Source: JAICJR01 sp036494715 (GTDB lineage Bacteria; Actinomycetota; Thermoleophilia; Solirubrobacterales; Thermoleophilaceae). Taken from it: a stretch of 64,000 bases of DNA. The notes beneath the pieces were generated by a model that was not told the origin of the DNA, made no database searches, and saw nothing but the letters and a program-made list of their open reading frames with translations. The stretch is taken from assembly GCA_036494715.1 (NCBI GenBank), contig DASXNY010000056.1:29334-93333 (forward strand), written 5' to 3'. The position numbers and the translations under genes were made by a program. Every line of letters begins with the position of its first letter. Within the stretch, counting starts at the first letter, position 1. Positions 50,144-57,600 of this stretch are shown here, in pieces.

Positions 50144-50965
50144 ATGCCCGCACCCGAAAATACCCAGCAATTCGAGCTGAACAGCGGCTCCACCACCCTG
50201 CGTGGAGAGCACTCGGGCGAGGGCGATCCGGTGCTCCTGCTCCACGGCCTGACGGCCACGCGGCGCTACGTGGTGATGGGCTCGCGCTACCTGCCGACGC
50301 ACGGCCGGCGCATCGTCCCGTACGACGCGCGCGGCCACGGCGAGTCCGATCCCGCGAGCCAGCCGACCGCGTACGAGTACTCGGACCTGGCCGCGGACCT
50401 CGAGGCGGTGCTCGACGGGCTCGGGATCGAGCGGGCTGCGCTGGCGGGCGCGTCGATGGGAGCGCACACCGCGCTGGCGTTCGCGCTCTCGCATCCCGAA
50501 CGCGTGTCGGCGCTCGTGCTGATCACGCCCGCTTTCGCCGGGCAGATCCGCGAGGGCGAGCTCGCATCGTGGGACGCGCTCGCGGACGGGCTCGAGCGCA
50601 ACGGCATCGAGGGCTTCATCGAGGCCTGGACTCCCCCGGCCGACGAGCGCTGGCGCGAGACCGCCACGCTGGTGGTGGGGCAGCGCCTGGCGCGCCACCG
50701 CCACCTCGACGCCGTGGCCGACGCCCTGCGGGTGGTCCCGCGCTCGAAGCCGTTCGAGGCGCTCGAGCAGCTCGAGGCCGTGGAGGCGCCGGCGCTCGTG
50801 GTGGGAAGCCGCGACGACGCGGACCCCGGCCACCCGCTCGCGATCGCCGAGGAGTACGCGCGGCGGCTGCCGCGCGGCAGCCTGCTGGTCGAGGAAGAGG
50901 GAAAGTCGCCGCTCGCCTGGCAGGGCGCTCAGCTCTCCCGGGCGATCGACGACTTTCTCGGCTAG
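50144..50965 (+). CDS. alpha/beta hydrolase
   Basis: 273 residues. Oxyanion-hole HG (LLLHGLTATRR), nucleophile elbow GASMGA, late His near the C-terminus less clear. Substrate unknown. First of a block of genes (to 53757) interrupting the cell-division cluster. Followed by a strong hairpin (50971-51004). Confidence 0.82.
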   Translation: MPAPENTQQFELNSGSTTLRGEHSGEGDPVLLLHGLTATRRYVVMGSRYLPTHGRRIVPYDARGHGESDPASQPTAYEYSDLAADLEAVLDGLGIERAALAGASMGAHTALAFALSHPERVSALVLITPAFAGQIREGELASWDALADGLERNGIEGFIEAWTPPADERWRETATLVVGQRLARHRHLDAVADALRVVPRSKPFEALEQLEAVEAPALVVGSRDDADPGHPLAIAEEYARRLPRGSLLVEEEGKSPLAWQGAQLSRAIDDFLG

Positions 50966-50970
50966 AAGGG

Positions 50971-51004
50971 GCGGAGCGCCGAGGCGAGATCCCCGGCGCT
51001 CCGC
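50971..51004. terminator. hairpin between convergent genes
   Basis: GCGGAGCGCCG and CGGCGCTCCGC, 11 perfect pairs with a 12-base loop, between the hydrolase stop (50965) and the first paralog stop (51015). Nearly the same stem recurs after the third paralog at 52344-52376. Confidence 0.6.
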
Positions 51005-51014
51005 GGATTCCGCG

Positions 51015-51488
51015 CTACGAGCCGCTGCTTCCGAGCGCTCGGCGCTGGACGCGAGTCGTGCGGGTGGACGCGTAGGCCGCACCGCCAAGGGCGATGGCGA
51101 GCGCGGCCGACGCGAGCGCGATCGCGAGGGTCTCATCGTCGTTGCCGCCGCTCGACGGCTGCGAGGCGGCGTTCGACGACTGCTGGCTGTGCTCGGCGAA
51201 GGCCCGGGCAGCCGCTGCCGCGGCGACCGGGCTGGACGAGCGGAACTGCTGGACTGGCTTGGACCGGGCACCCTGCGTACTGGTCGTGAAGTCCGACGGC
51301 AGGGTGAACTGCCTCGGGTGGGCCGCAGCCTTGGCGGCGGCGAGCGTGGCGACCGGATTCGGCGACGAGAATCCTGGGCTTCGCTGACCGTTGGCGGCGG
51401 CAGTTGCCGGGACCGCGGCGGCGGCGCACAGGCAACCGCTTAGAGCCAACGCGCGTAGCGCCCTGATGAGTCGGCGGTGTGCCTTCAT
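51015..51488 (-). CDS. tandem paralog 1: small exported/membrane protein of unknown family
   Basis: 157 residues. Basic N-terminus and signal segment RALRALALSGCLC with Cys19 in a lipobox-like LSGC; an Ala/Ser/Gln-rich middle with FTLPSDFTTSTQ; and a C-terminal membrane helix LAIALASAALAIALGGAAY ending TRTTRVQRRALGSSGS, basic and presumably cytosolic. The strong AGGAGGT ribosome site is eight bases before ATG. Homologous to the two genes upstream. I recognise no family. Confidence 0.72.
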   Translation of the reverse strand: MKAHRRLIRALRALALSGCLCAAAAVPATAAANGQRSPGFSSPNPVATLAAAKAAAHPRQFTLPSDFTTSTQGARSKPVQQFRSSSPVAAAAAARAFAEHSQQSSNAASQPSSGGNDDETLAIALASAALAIALGGAAYASTRTTRVQRRALGSSGS

Positions 51489-51553
51489 GGTTTCTGACCT
51501 CCTGGCTTGCCCCCGCCGGTGCGCCGGTGGCTGGGGATGGGGGCAACACGCGC

Positions 51554-51621
51554 AAGCTATGGCCGACCCGAAAGCGCTTCCACGCATTCGGACACGTCTG
51601 AGTGAGTCTTTGTACTCACTC
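51554..51621 (-). promoter_or_regulatory. promoter and operator module of paralog 1
   Basis: Inverted repeat GAGTGAGT-N6-ACTCACTC (51600-51621, perfect), then 17 bases, -35 TGGAAG (51582-51577), 17 bases, -10 TAGCTT (51559-51554), about 65 bases to ATG. The same three elements with the same two 17-base spacings occur before paralogs 2 and 3. Confidence 0.62.
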
Positions 51622-51645
51622 CGAGAACCTCTCCAAACAGAAAGA

Positions 51646-51676
51646 AGGTCGCCAACCAGCCGGCGGTCGGCGACCT
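51646..51676 (-). terminator. terminator after paralog 2
   Basis: AGGTCGCC and GGCGACCT with an inner ACC/GGT pair form a long stem; on the minus strand it is followed by TTCTTTCTGTTT. It lies 24 bases after the paralog 2 stop and before the paralog 1 operator. Confidence 0.65.
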
Positions 51677-51699
51677 CTTTCTGCTGCTACTGGGGCGCT

Positions 51700-52146
51700 T
51701 TACGAGGCGCTGCCCGCCAGCCCGCGCTTGACGCGAGTGGTGCGCAGGGACACGAACGCGGTTCCGCACAGGGCGATGGCGAGCGCGGCCGAGGCGAGCA
51801 CGATCGCGACGGTCTGGTCGCCCGTGTCCGTGACGGTCCGCACCTGGTGAACCACGATGGTGCTGGGCTGCGTCGGGGCGGCCGCTGGAGCTCCTGCCTG
51901 GGTGTCGGTCTTGAAGCCCGACGGCAGGCTGTACGGCTTCGAGGACTGAGCCCCAACGAGGACAGAGCCCTCGTAGTGGGCGCCGGTCGTCGGGGTGACG
52001 GCCGCCGCGGCGGCCGCGCCCGGACCGAAGTCCCGGAACTGCTGGACGGGCTGCGCTCCCGCGGCGACGGGGAACGCGAGCGCGCCCAGGCAGCCACTCA
52101 GAGCCAGAGCACGTATGGCTCTGTTGATTCGGCGATGTTCCTTCAT
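51700..52146 (-). CDS. tandem paralog 2: small exported/membrane protein of unknown family
   Basis: 148 residues. Same plan as paralog 1: RAIRALALSGCLG with Cys19, YSLPSGFKTDTQ, a Thr/Pro-rich stretch, IVVHQVR, then the membrane helix VAIVLASAALAIALCGTAF and LRTTRVKRGLAGSAS. The motif LPSGFxxDxQ links it most closely to paralog 3. Own promoter, ribosome site and terminator. Confidence 0.72.
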   Translation of the reverse strand: MKEHRRINRAIRALALSGCLGALAFPVAAGAQPVQQFRDFGPGAAAAAAVTPTTGAHYEGSVLVGAQSSKPYSLPSGFKTDTQAGAPAAAPTQPSTIVVHQVRTVTDTGDQTVAIVLASAALAIALCGTAFVSLRTTRVKRGLAGSAS

Positions 52147-52207
52147 GGTTTCTGACCTCCTGGTTGCTGCCCGGCTGGGTAGGTGGCTGGGATGGGGCAA
52201 CACAGGC

Positions 52208-52275
52208 AAGCTATGGCCGATCCGAAAGCGCTTCCACGCATTCGGACGCCCCCGGGTGGGTCTTCCTACGCATCC
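52208..52275 (-). promoter_or_regulatory. promoter and operator module of paralog 2
   Basis: Imperfect inverted repeat GGGTGGGT-N6-ACGCATCC (52254-52275), 17 bases, -35 TGGAAG (52236-52231), 17 bases, -10 TAGCTT (52213-52208), about 61 bases to ATG 52146. Nearly identical to the paralog 1 module over the -35 to -10 stretch. Confidence 0.6.
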
Positions 52276-52300
52276 GGAAAAGCCGCTCCGGACAGAAGGA

Positions 52301-52331
52301 AAGGCGCCGACCTTCGGGAGGTCGGCGCCTT
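52301..52331 (-). terminator. strong intrinsic terminator downstream of paralog 3
   Basis: AAGGCGCCGACCT and AGGTCGGCGCCTT, 13 perfect pairs with a TCGGG loop. On the plus strand it runs into TTTCTC; on the minus strand into TTCCTTC. Separates paralog 3 from the paralog 2 operator. Confidence 0.75.
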
Positions 52332-52343
52332 TCTCTCCTGCTA

Positions 52344-52376
52344 GCGGAGCGCCGGCGATCAGCCCCGGCGCTCCGC
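52344..52376 (-). terminator. second hairpin directly after paralog 3
   Basis: GCGGAGCGCCGG and CCGGCGCTCCGC, 12 perfect pairs, 12 bases after the stop at 52388. Same stem sequence as the hairpin at 50971-51004, so the gene duplication apparently carried its terminator. Confidence 0.6.
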
Positions 52377-52387
52377 CTGGTCAGCGC

Positions 52388-52882
52388 TTACGAGTTGCTC
52401 CCCAGCACTCGGCGCTGGATCCGCGTCGTGCGGAAGGTCGCGTAGGCAGTGCCGCACAGGGCGATGGCGAGCGCGGCCGACGCGAGCACGATCGCGAGCG
52501 TGTGATCGTCGTTGCTCGGGGTGTTGTGGATCTCACGGACGACGACGGTCGACGGGGTCTGAGTGGACACTGGTCCGCCGGTCTGCACGTCGGAGCCGAA
52601 GCCCGACGGCAGCGCGTAGGCGGTGGACACGGAGTAGCCGTTGCTCTGCGTGTCCGTGGCGATGCCGAGCCCGTGTGTGCCCGGGAGCGGCAGCGCCGCG
52701 TCCGCGTAGGCGGCTGGACGGCCATGTGGGTGTTCCGACGCGGGGGGAGCGGCGGTCAACGTGCTGACCGGTTGGTAGATGATCGGCCTGGCACCCGCGA
52801 GAGCGGGCAGCGCCAGTGCGCACAGACAGCCGGTCACGGCCAACGCCAGCAGCGCTCGCCTGATTCGACTCTGAGCCTTCAT
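52388..52882 (-). CDS. tandem paralog 3: small exported/membrane protein of unknown family
   Basis: 164 residues. RALLALAVTGCLCALALPALAGA signal segment with Cys19 in VTGC; an extended middle (about 45-130); YALPSGFGSDVQ; TPSTVVVREIHN; then LAIVLASAALAIALCGTAY and FRTTRIQRRVLGSNS. AGGAGGT lies a few bases before the ATG. Divergent from the Crp/Fnr gene; the intergenic operator may serve both. Confidence 0.72.
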   Translation of the reverse strand: MKAQSRIRRALLALAVTGCLCALALPALAGARPIIYQPVSTLTAAPPASEHPHGRPAAYADAALPLPGTHGLGIATDTQSNGYSVSTAYALPSGFGSDVQTGGPVSTQTPSTVVVREIHNTPSNDDHTLAIVLASAALAIALCGTAYATFRTTRIQRRVLGSNS

Positions 52883-52950
52883 GGGGAGACCTCCTGGGTT
52901 CGGCCCCTGACCGGGACCGGTGGCTGGGGTGGTAGGGAGCATCGCCAGCC

Positions 52951-53018
52951 ACCGTACGGCGCCTCCGCCGAGGCTTCCACGCATTCGTGCGCGCTCGAGT
53001 GAGTACTTCTACGCACTC
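52951..53018 (-). promoter_or_regulatory. promoter and operator module of paralog 3, shared with the divergent Crp/Fnr gene
   Basis: GAGTGAGT-N6-ACGCACTC (52997-53018), 17 bases, -35 TGGAAG (52979-52974), 17 bases, -10 TACGGT (52956-52951), 68 bases to ATG 52882. The operator is 23 bases from the Crp/Fnr start at 53041, so it could also act on that gene. Confidence 0.6.
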
Positions 53019-53040
53019 GACTGGGAGGGCCGGTAATGGG

Positions 53041-53757
53041 ATGCTGGGTGCGCGACCGGTCATGGCCCAACCGGACACATCACTCCCACTCACGTTCCTC
53101 GAGGCCCTGAGCGACAGCGAGGCGAGTGATCTGCGCGCGCGGGCGATCACCAGGCGCTTCCGGCGTGGAGCGACGATGATGAGCCAGGGCGAGGAGGCCG
53201 GTCGCGTGCTGATCATCGAGAGCGGGCGCGCAAAGGTCACCGCGATCACCGACGACGGCAGGGAGATGGTGCTCGCCTTCAGCGGCCCCGGCGACCTGCT
53301 CGGCGAGCTCTCCACACTCGGCGGCGAGACGCGCGTGGCCACCGTGCGGGCGCTCGAGCCGCTCAGCGCACTGGCGGTCGCGCGCGGCGACTTTGAGGCC
53401 TTCCTCAACACCAACCCGCGCGTGGCGCTCGTGATCCTGCGCGTGGTGATTGCGCGGCTGCGCGCCGCCGACCGCCAGCAGGTCGAGTTCGCCGCGTACC
53501 AGACAGTGACGCGCGTGGCGCGCCGCCTGCTCGAGCTCGCGGACCGCTACGGCGAGCACACCGACGAGGGCATCCTGATCACGCTGCCGATCTCGCAGGA
53601 GGAGCTGGCGGGCTGGGTCGGCGGCTCCCGCGAGGCGATCACGAAGGCGCTGCACGACCTGCGCGCCGTCGGCCTGATCGAAACGCGGCGGCGCCACATC
53701 ACCGTCGTCGACGCCGAGCAGCTCGGTCAGCTCGCCGGCCTGGTGAGCTACTCGTAG
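53041..53757 (+). CDS. Crp/Fnr-family transcription regulator
   Basis: 238 residues. Cyclic-nucleotide-type beta roll with GDLLGELSTLGGETRVATVRA: Glu89 and Arg98 of the phosphate-binding cassette are kept but the next residue, Ser/Thr in cAMP-binding CRP, is Val99. The winged HTH reads ISQEELAGWVGGSREAITKALHDL. ATG 53041 chosen for the GGGAGG twelve bases ahead; ATG 53062 lacks one. No Fe-S cysteines, so not an FNR-type oxygen sensor. Its stop overlaps the yggS stop by ten bases, convergent. Confidence 0.88.
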   Translation: MLGARPVMAQPDTSLPLTFLEALSDSEASDLRARAITRRFRRGATMMSQGEEAGRVLIIESGRAKVTAITDDGREMVLAFSGPGDLLGELSTLGGETRVATVRALEPLSALAVARGDFEAFLNTNPRVALVILRVVIARLRAADRQQVEFAAYQTVTRVARRLLELADRYGEHTDEGILITLPISQEELAGWVGGSREAITKALHDLRAVGLIETRRRHITVVDAEQLGQLAGLVSYS

Positions 53758-54392
53758 AGCACGCTGCCGAGCCGCACGATCGTGGCGCCCTCCTGCGCCG
53801 CCACCGCGTAGTCCTGGCTCGTACCCATCGAGAGCCGCGCCAACCCGTGCTCCGCCGCGAGTTCGGCGAGGCGAGCGAAGTGCGGGCGGCTGTCCTCCGG
53901 GTTCTCCGCGAACGGCGGCATGCACATCAGCCCCGTCACGGGCACCGGGCAGGTCTCGATGTAGCGGGCGAGCTCGCCGGGGTCGATGCCCGCCTTGCTC
54001 TCCTCCCCGGCCACGTTCACCTCGATCAGCACCTCCGAGACGGGGTGCTTCTCGAGCTGGCGCAGCACGGACTCGGACGCGACCGAGTGGATAAGGCGCA
54101 CGAAGGGGGCGATGTCCTTCACCTTGCGGCTCTGGAGCCCGCCGATGAAGTCCCAGATGAAGTCGCCCGCGTGCTGCTCGCGCTTGGCCAGCAGCTCCTG
54201 CGCGCGGTTCTCGCCCACCAGCGTGATCCCGCCCTCCACGAGCGCCGGCAGCTCGTCGGCGGAGACGTACTTGATCGCGGCCAGGATCTCGACGCCGGCC
54301 GGGTCGCGGCCCGCCTTGCCGATCTCGTCACGGACGCGCTCGAGGTTGTCCCGGATCTGCTCCGGGCGGAGCCCCGTGAACTGGCGCGTCAT
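53748..54392 (-). CDS. YggS-family PLP homeostasis protein
   Basis: 214 residues. Alanine-racemase-like barrel with PLP Lys41 in AAIKYVSADELPAL, GENRAQELLAK, MGTSQDYAVAAQEGATIVRLGS. Buffers free pyridoxal phosphate. Coupled to pgeF by an ATGA overlap. Normally followed by sepF; here the 3.6 kb block intervenes. Confidence 0.93.
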   Translation of the reverse strand: MTRQFTGLRPEQIRDNLERVRDEIGKAGRDPAGVEILAAIKYVSADELPALVEGGITLVGENRAQELLAKREQHAGDFIWDFIGGLQSRKVKDIAPFVRLIHSVASESVLRQLEKHPVSEVLIEVNVAGEESKAGIDPGELARYIETCPVPVTGLMCMPPFAENPEDSRPHFARLAELAAEHGLARLSMGTSQDYAVAAQEGATIVRLGSVLYE

Positions 54393-55096
54393 GTGAGCCA
54401 GACTAGGCCCGCCTGGCGGCCGGTGACCCCGTTGTCGCGGCGGTGGGAGAAGAACAGCTCCGGCCGGCAGCTCGTGCAGAGGGGGAACGAGTCGATCTGC
54501 GTCACGCCGCGGGCCATCAGCTTCTGCTGGGCAACCATGTTGAGCGACAGCATGCGTCCGTTCGCCACGCCGCCGAGGTCGGCGAACTCGGCCAGCACCT
54601 CCTCGCCCACCTCGTAGCAGCACGGGCCGATCGAGGGCCCGAGCACCGCCCGCGGCGGCTCGTCGAAGAGGTCGAGGCCGCGCTCGACGATGCCGGCGGC
54701 GAGCCCCCGCCAGCCGCAGTGGAGCATCGCGGCGCGACCCTCCGACACGAGCGCGACGGGCAGGCAGTCGGCGACGAGCACGAGCAGCGGGACGTTTTTC
54801 GCGGTGGTGGTGTGGCCGTCCACCTTTGGCAGGTCGGCGCCAACGTGCGCGAAGCCCCCGTTCTGCGGCGGGCCGTCCCACTCGAGGATCTCGTCGGCGT
54901 GCACCTGCCAGCCCATCGCCACGCGCTCGGGATCGCTGGCGATCTTCTCTGCCAGGCGGCGGCGGTTCTCGGCGACGTTGTCGTTGTCGTCGTCGGTGAG
55001 GATGCCGAGGTTGAGCGACTCGTAGGGGCCCGCGCTGACGCCGCCGCGGCGGTCCGTGAACGCCACCTGCGCGCCCGGGAGCGTGAGCTGGATCAC
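54389..55096 (-). CDS. pgeF: PgeF/YfiH multicopper-oxidase-like family protein
   Basis: 235 residues. Diagnostic VLVADCLPVAL, LHCGWRGLAAGIV and GPSIGPCCYEVG with the conserved His/Cys metal ligands. Known members edit peptidoglycan precursors (UDP-MurNAc-L-Ser) or act on purine nucleosides. Usually next to ftsZ in the dcw cluster. Overlaps the CCA-enzyme gene by 4 bases. Confidence 0.92.
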   Translation of the reverse strand: MIQLTLPGAQVAFTDRRGGVSAGPYESLNLGILTDDDNDNVAENRRRLAEKIASDPERVAMGWQVHADEILEWDGPPQNGGFAHVGADLPKVDGHTTTAKNVPLLVLVADCLPVALVSEGRAAMLHCGWRGLAAGIVERGLDLFDEPPRAVLGPSIGPCCYEVGEEVLAEFADLGGVANGRMLSLNMVAQQKLMARGVTQIDSFPLCTSCRPELFFSHRRDNGVTGRQAGLVWLT

Positions 55097-56319
55097 CGCT
55101 GCTCCCCTCGCGCGAGTGCAAGCGCGAGCTCCAGCTCGTCGTCGCGTCCCGACACCTTGCCGTCGAGCTTACGGCGCAGCGTCTCCGCGAGCGCGCGGCC
55201 GAGCTCGGGCGACTCCGGCACGCCGGCCGCCACCAGGTCGTGGCCCGTGATCTCGAGCCGCACTCCCTTCAGCTCGGCTACGTAGCCGAGTACGGGTTCG
55301 CCGGGCGCGCCGCGCGCGAGCGCCACCGCCAGCGCCTCGGGCGGCTCGCAGCTCAGCAGCGCATGAACCGCCGAGGGCGCGAGCTCGTTGCGCAGCGTCG
55401 ACGCGAGCTGCGGGCCCTTCTCGGCGGCGCGCATCACGGCGTCGGCCTGCTGGCGCGTGAGGCCGAGATCCTCCACCCAGAGGTGGAGCCACTGGGGCGC
55501 GCTGCTCACGAGCGCGGCGAGACCCGCCAGGCCGGGGTCGGCGCCGGTCTCGGCGGAGGCGAGCAGCGTGCTCGCCACGAGGTCGGGGTCGGCCGCGAGC
55601 GACGGGTGGAGCGCCCGGTCGAGCCCGAGCTCGTGCAGGCGGCGCACGGCGGCGGCCGCCTCGTCCTCGCGCAGCAGGTCGAGCAGCTCGTCGGCCACGC
55701 GCGCACCCGAGACGGTCGAGAAGCCGGCGCCCGCGGCGGCCTCGCGGGCGAGGCGCTCGGTCTGTTGGTCCATCCGGAAACCGAAGCGCGCCTCGTAGCG
55801 CAGCGCGCGCAGCAGTCGCGTGGGGTCGTCGATGAAGCTGGCGCCGTGCAGCACGCGGATCACGCCGGCATCGAGGTCACCCCCGCCGCCGTGCGGGTCC
55901 TCGAGCCGGCCGATCGCCTCTCCGTTCAGGTCGAGCGCCATCGCGTTGATCGTGAAGTCGCGGCGGCCGAGGTCCTCCGCCAGCCCGGCGGGCTGCACGC
56001 TGGGGAGCGCTCCCGGCTCGGCGTATGTCTCGCGGCGTGTGGTGGCGAGGTCGACCGACAGCGCCCCCGCCCGCACGGTCGCGGTGCCGAAGCGCTCGTG
56101 CTCCTTGACCTCACCCGACAGCCGCTCCGCGAGCTCGCGCGCGGCCGCGCGGGCGTCGCCCTCCACGGCCACGTCGAGGTCAACGGTCTGACGCCCGAGC
56201 AGGAGGTCGCGCACCGCGCCGCCCACGAGAAACGCGGGCGGCAGGCCCTCGAGCGCGGGCAGCAGCACGTCCATCCCGGGGATCTCTCGGACGCGGTCGG
56301 CGAGGTCGGCAGTCTCCAT
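55093..56319 (-). CDS. cca: CCA-adding enzyme / tRNA nucleotidyltransferase
   Basis: 408 residues from METADLADRV. Class II nucleotidyltransferase head: FLVGGAVRDLLLG, the DLDV catalytic acids and RRDFTINAMALDLNG. Neck and body follow (DDPTRLLRALRYEARFGF). The C-terminal half is Ala-rich and lacks an HD domain. Builds or repairs tRNA 3' CCA. The frame extends 43 codons upstream but over the divergent gene's leader, so the inner ATG is preferred. Confidence 0.88.
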   Translation of the reverse strand: METADLADRVREIPGMDVLLPALEGLPPAFLVGGAVRDLLLGRQTVDLDVAVEGDARAAARELAERLSGEVKEHERFGTATVRAGALSVDLATTRRETYAEPGALPSVQPAGLAEDLGRRDFTINAMALDLNGEAIGRLEDPHGGGGDLDAGVIRVLHGASFIDDPTRLLRALRYEARFGFRMDQQTERLAREAAAGAGFSTVSGARVADELLDLLREDEAAAAVRRLHELGLDRALHPSLAADPDLVASTLLASAETGADPGLAGLAALVSSAPQWLHLWVEDLGLTRQQADAVMRAAEKGPQLASTLRNELAPSAVHALLSCEPPEALAVALARGAPGEPVLGYVAELKGVRLEITGHDLVAAGVPESPELGRALAETLRRKLDGKVSGRDDELELALALARGEQR

Positions 56320-56352
56320 CACGCCCGGCACTTTAAGGTGGCTCGGGCGAGC

Positions 56353-56832
56353 ATGATTCAGATCCGCCGCATCAAGGTCTTCAAGCCGCGCTACGCGGTC
56401 ACCGACGCCCAGGGCTCCGTGAGCCAGTGGGCGGGGCGCTTCGGGCACGAGGGCGCAACCGGCGTAGTAGACGGCGACGAGTACGGATTCCGCAAGGACG
56501 GGCGCAAGCGCTTCGCGCTCGCTGCGGGCGAACGCGAGGTGGCGAGCGCCGAGCGCAAGGACCGCTCCGGACGCAGGTGGAACGTCTCCGTGGGTGAGCG
56601 CTCGTACGAGCTCATCAAGCCGTCGGCGTTCCGTTCCAAGTTGGAGCTGCGCGACGGCCAGGCGACGCTCGGGACGATCACGCGCAAGCGCCGCAATACG
56701 ATCTGCGACCTCCCCGACGACCTCCCCGTCGCGCTCCAGTCGTTTCTCGGCTTCATCGCGATGGCGCTCTGGAGCCGTGAGGCGGCAGCCTCATCCGGCG
56801 GCTCCACGGGCGCGGTGGCGGCGGGCGTCTAG
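56353..56832 (+). CDS. protein of unknown function, possibly tubby/LURP-one-like
   Basis: 159 residues, mostly beta strand (MIQIRRIKVFKPRYAVTDAQ, FGHEGATGVVDGDEYGF, VSVGERSYELIKPSAFRSKLEL in parts, GTITRKRRNTICDLPDDLPV) ending in a hydrophobic helix LQSFLGFIAMALWSREAA. The barrel plus C-terminal helix recalls the tubby/scramblase-like fold, but this is a weak impression. Its stop overlaps the hisF stop, convergent. Confidence 0.55.
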   Translation: MIQIRRIKVFKPRYAVTDAQGSVSQWAGRFGHEGATGVVDGDEYGFRKDGRKRFALAAGEREVASAERKDRSGRRWNVSVGERSYELIKPSAFRSKLELRDGQATLGTITRKRRNTICDLPDDLPVALQSFLGFIAMALWSREAAASSGGSTGAVAAGV

Positions 56833-57590
56833 AGCCGTACCGGGATACCGGCGGAGCGCATCCGCTCCTTCGCCTCCCGCACCGTGTACTGGCCGTAGTG
56901 GAAGATCGAGGCGCACAGCACGGCGTCCGCCCCGCCCTGCTCGACGGCGTCGACGAGGTCGTCTAACTTGCCGGCGCCGCCGCTCGCGATCACCGGCACG
57001 TCCACCGCATCAGCCGCCGCCCGCGTCAGCGCGAGCTCGTAGCCGTCCTCGGTCCCGTCGCGATCCATGCTCGTGAGCAGGATCTCCCCCGCCCCGAGCT
57101 CCACTCCGCGGCGGATCCAGTCCACCGCATCGAGCCCCGTCGGCATGCGCCCGCCGTTCACGTACACCTCCCAGCCGTGCCCGTCCACGCGGCCGCGCGC
57201 GTCCACCGCCAGCACCACGCACTGGGCGCCGAACACCTCCGCGAGCTCACCGATCAGCTCCGGCCGCGCCACCGCCGCCGAGTTCACCGACACCTTGTCC
57301 GAGCCGGCGTCGAGCACCGCCTGCGCGTCCTCCACCGAGCGCACGCCGCCGCCGATCGTGAACGGGATGAAGACGTCATCGGCCGTGCGCCGCGCCAGCT
57401 CCACGATCGTCTCGCGCTTCTCGTGCGAGGCGGTGATGTCGAGGAAGACGATCTCGTCCGCCCCCTCGTCCTGGTAGCGGATCGCGAGCTCCACCGGATC
57501 GCCGGCGTCGCGGATGTTCACGAAGTTGGTGCCCTTGACGACGCGGCCCTTGTCCACGTCGAGGCAGGGGATGACTCGTTTGAGCAGCAC
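56829..57590 (-). CDS. hisF: imidazole glycerol phosphate synthase cyclase subunit
   Basis: 253 residues, (beta/alpha)8 barrel with catalytic Asp in VIPCLDVDKGRVVKG and AVDARG, GGGVRSVEDAQ, TSMDRDGT and IASGGAGKLDDL. Works with HisH. Last gene of the his run, separated from hisA by a methyltransferase gene. Confidence 0.96.
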   Translation of the reverse strand: MLLKRVIPCLDVDKGRVVKGTNFVNIRDAGDPVELAIRYQDEGADEIVFLDITASHEKRETIVELARRTADDVFIPFTIGGGVRSVEDAQAVLDAGSDKVSVNSAAVARPELIGELAEVFGAQCVVLAVDARGRVDGHGWEVYVNGGRMPTGLDAVDWIRRGVELGAGEILLTSMDRDGTEDGYELALTRAAADAVDVPVIASGGAGKLDDLVDAVEQGGADAVLCASIFHYGQYTVREAKERMRSAGIPVRL

Positions 57591-57600
57591 GCGCGGGAGG

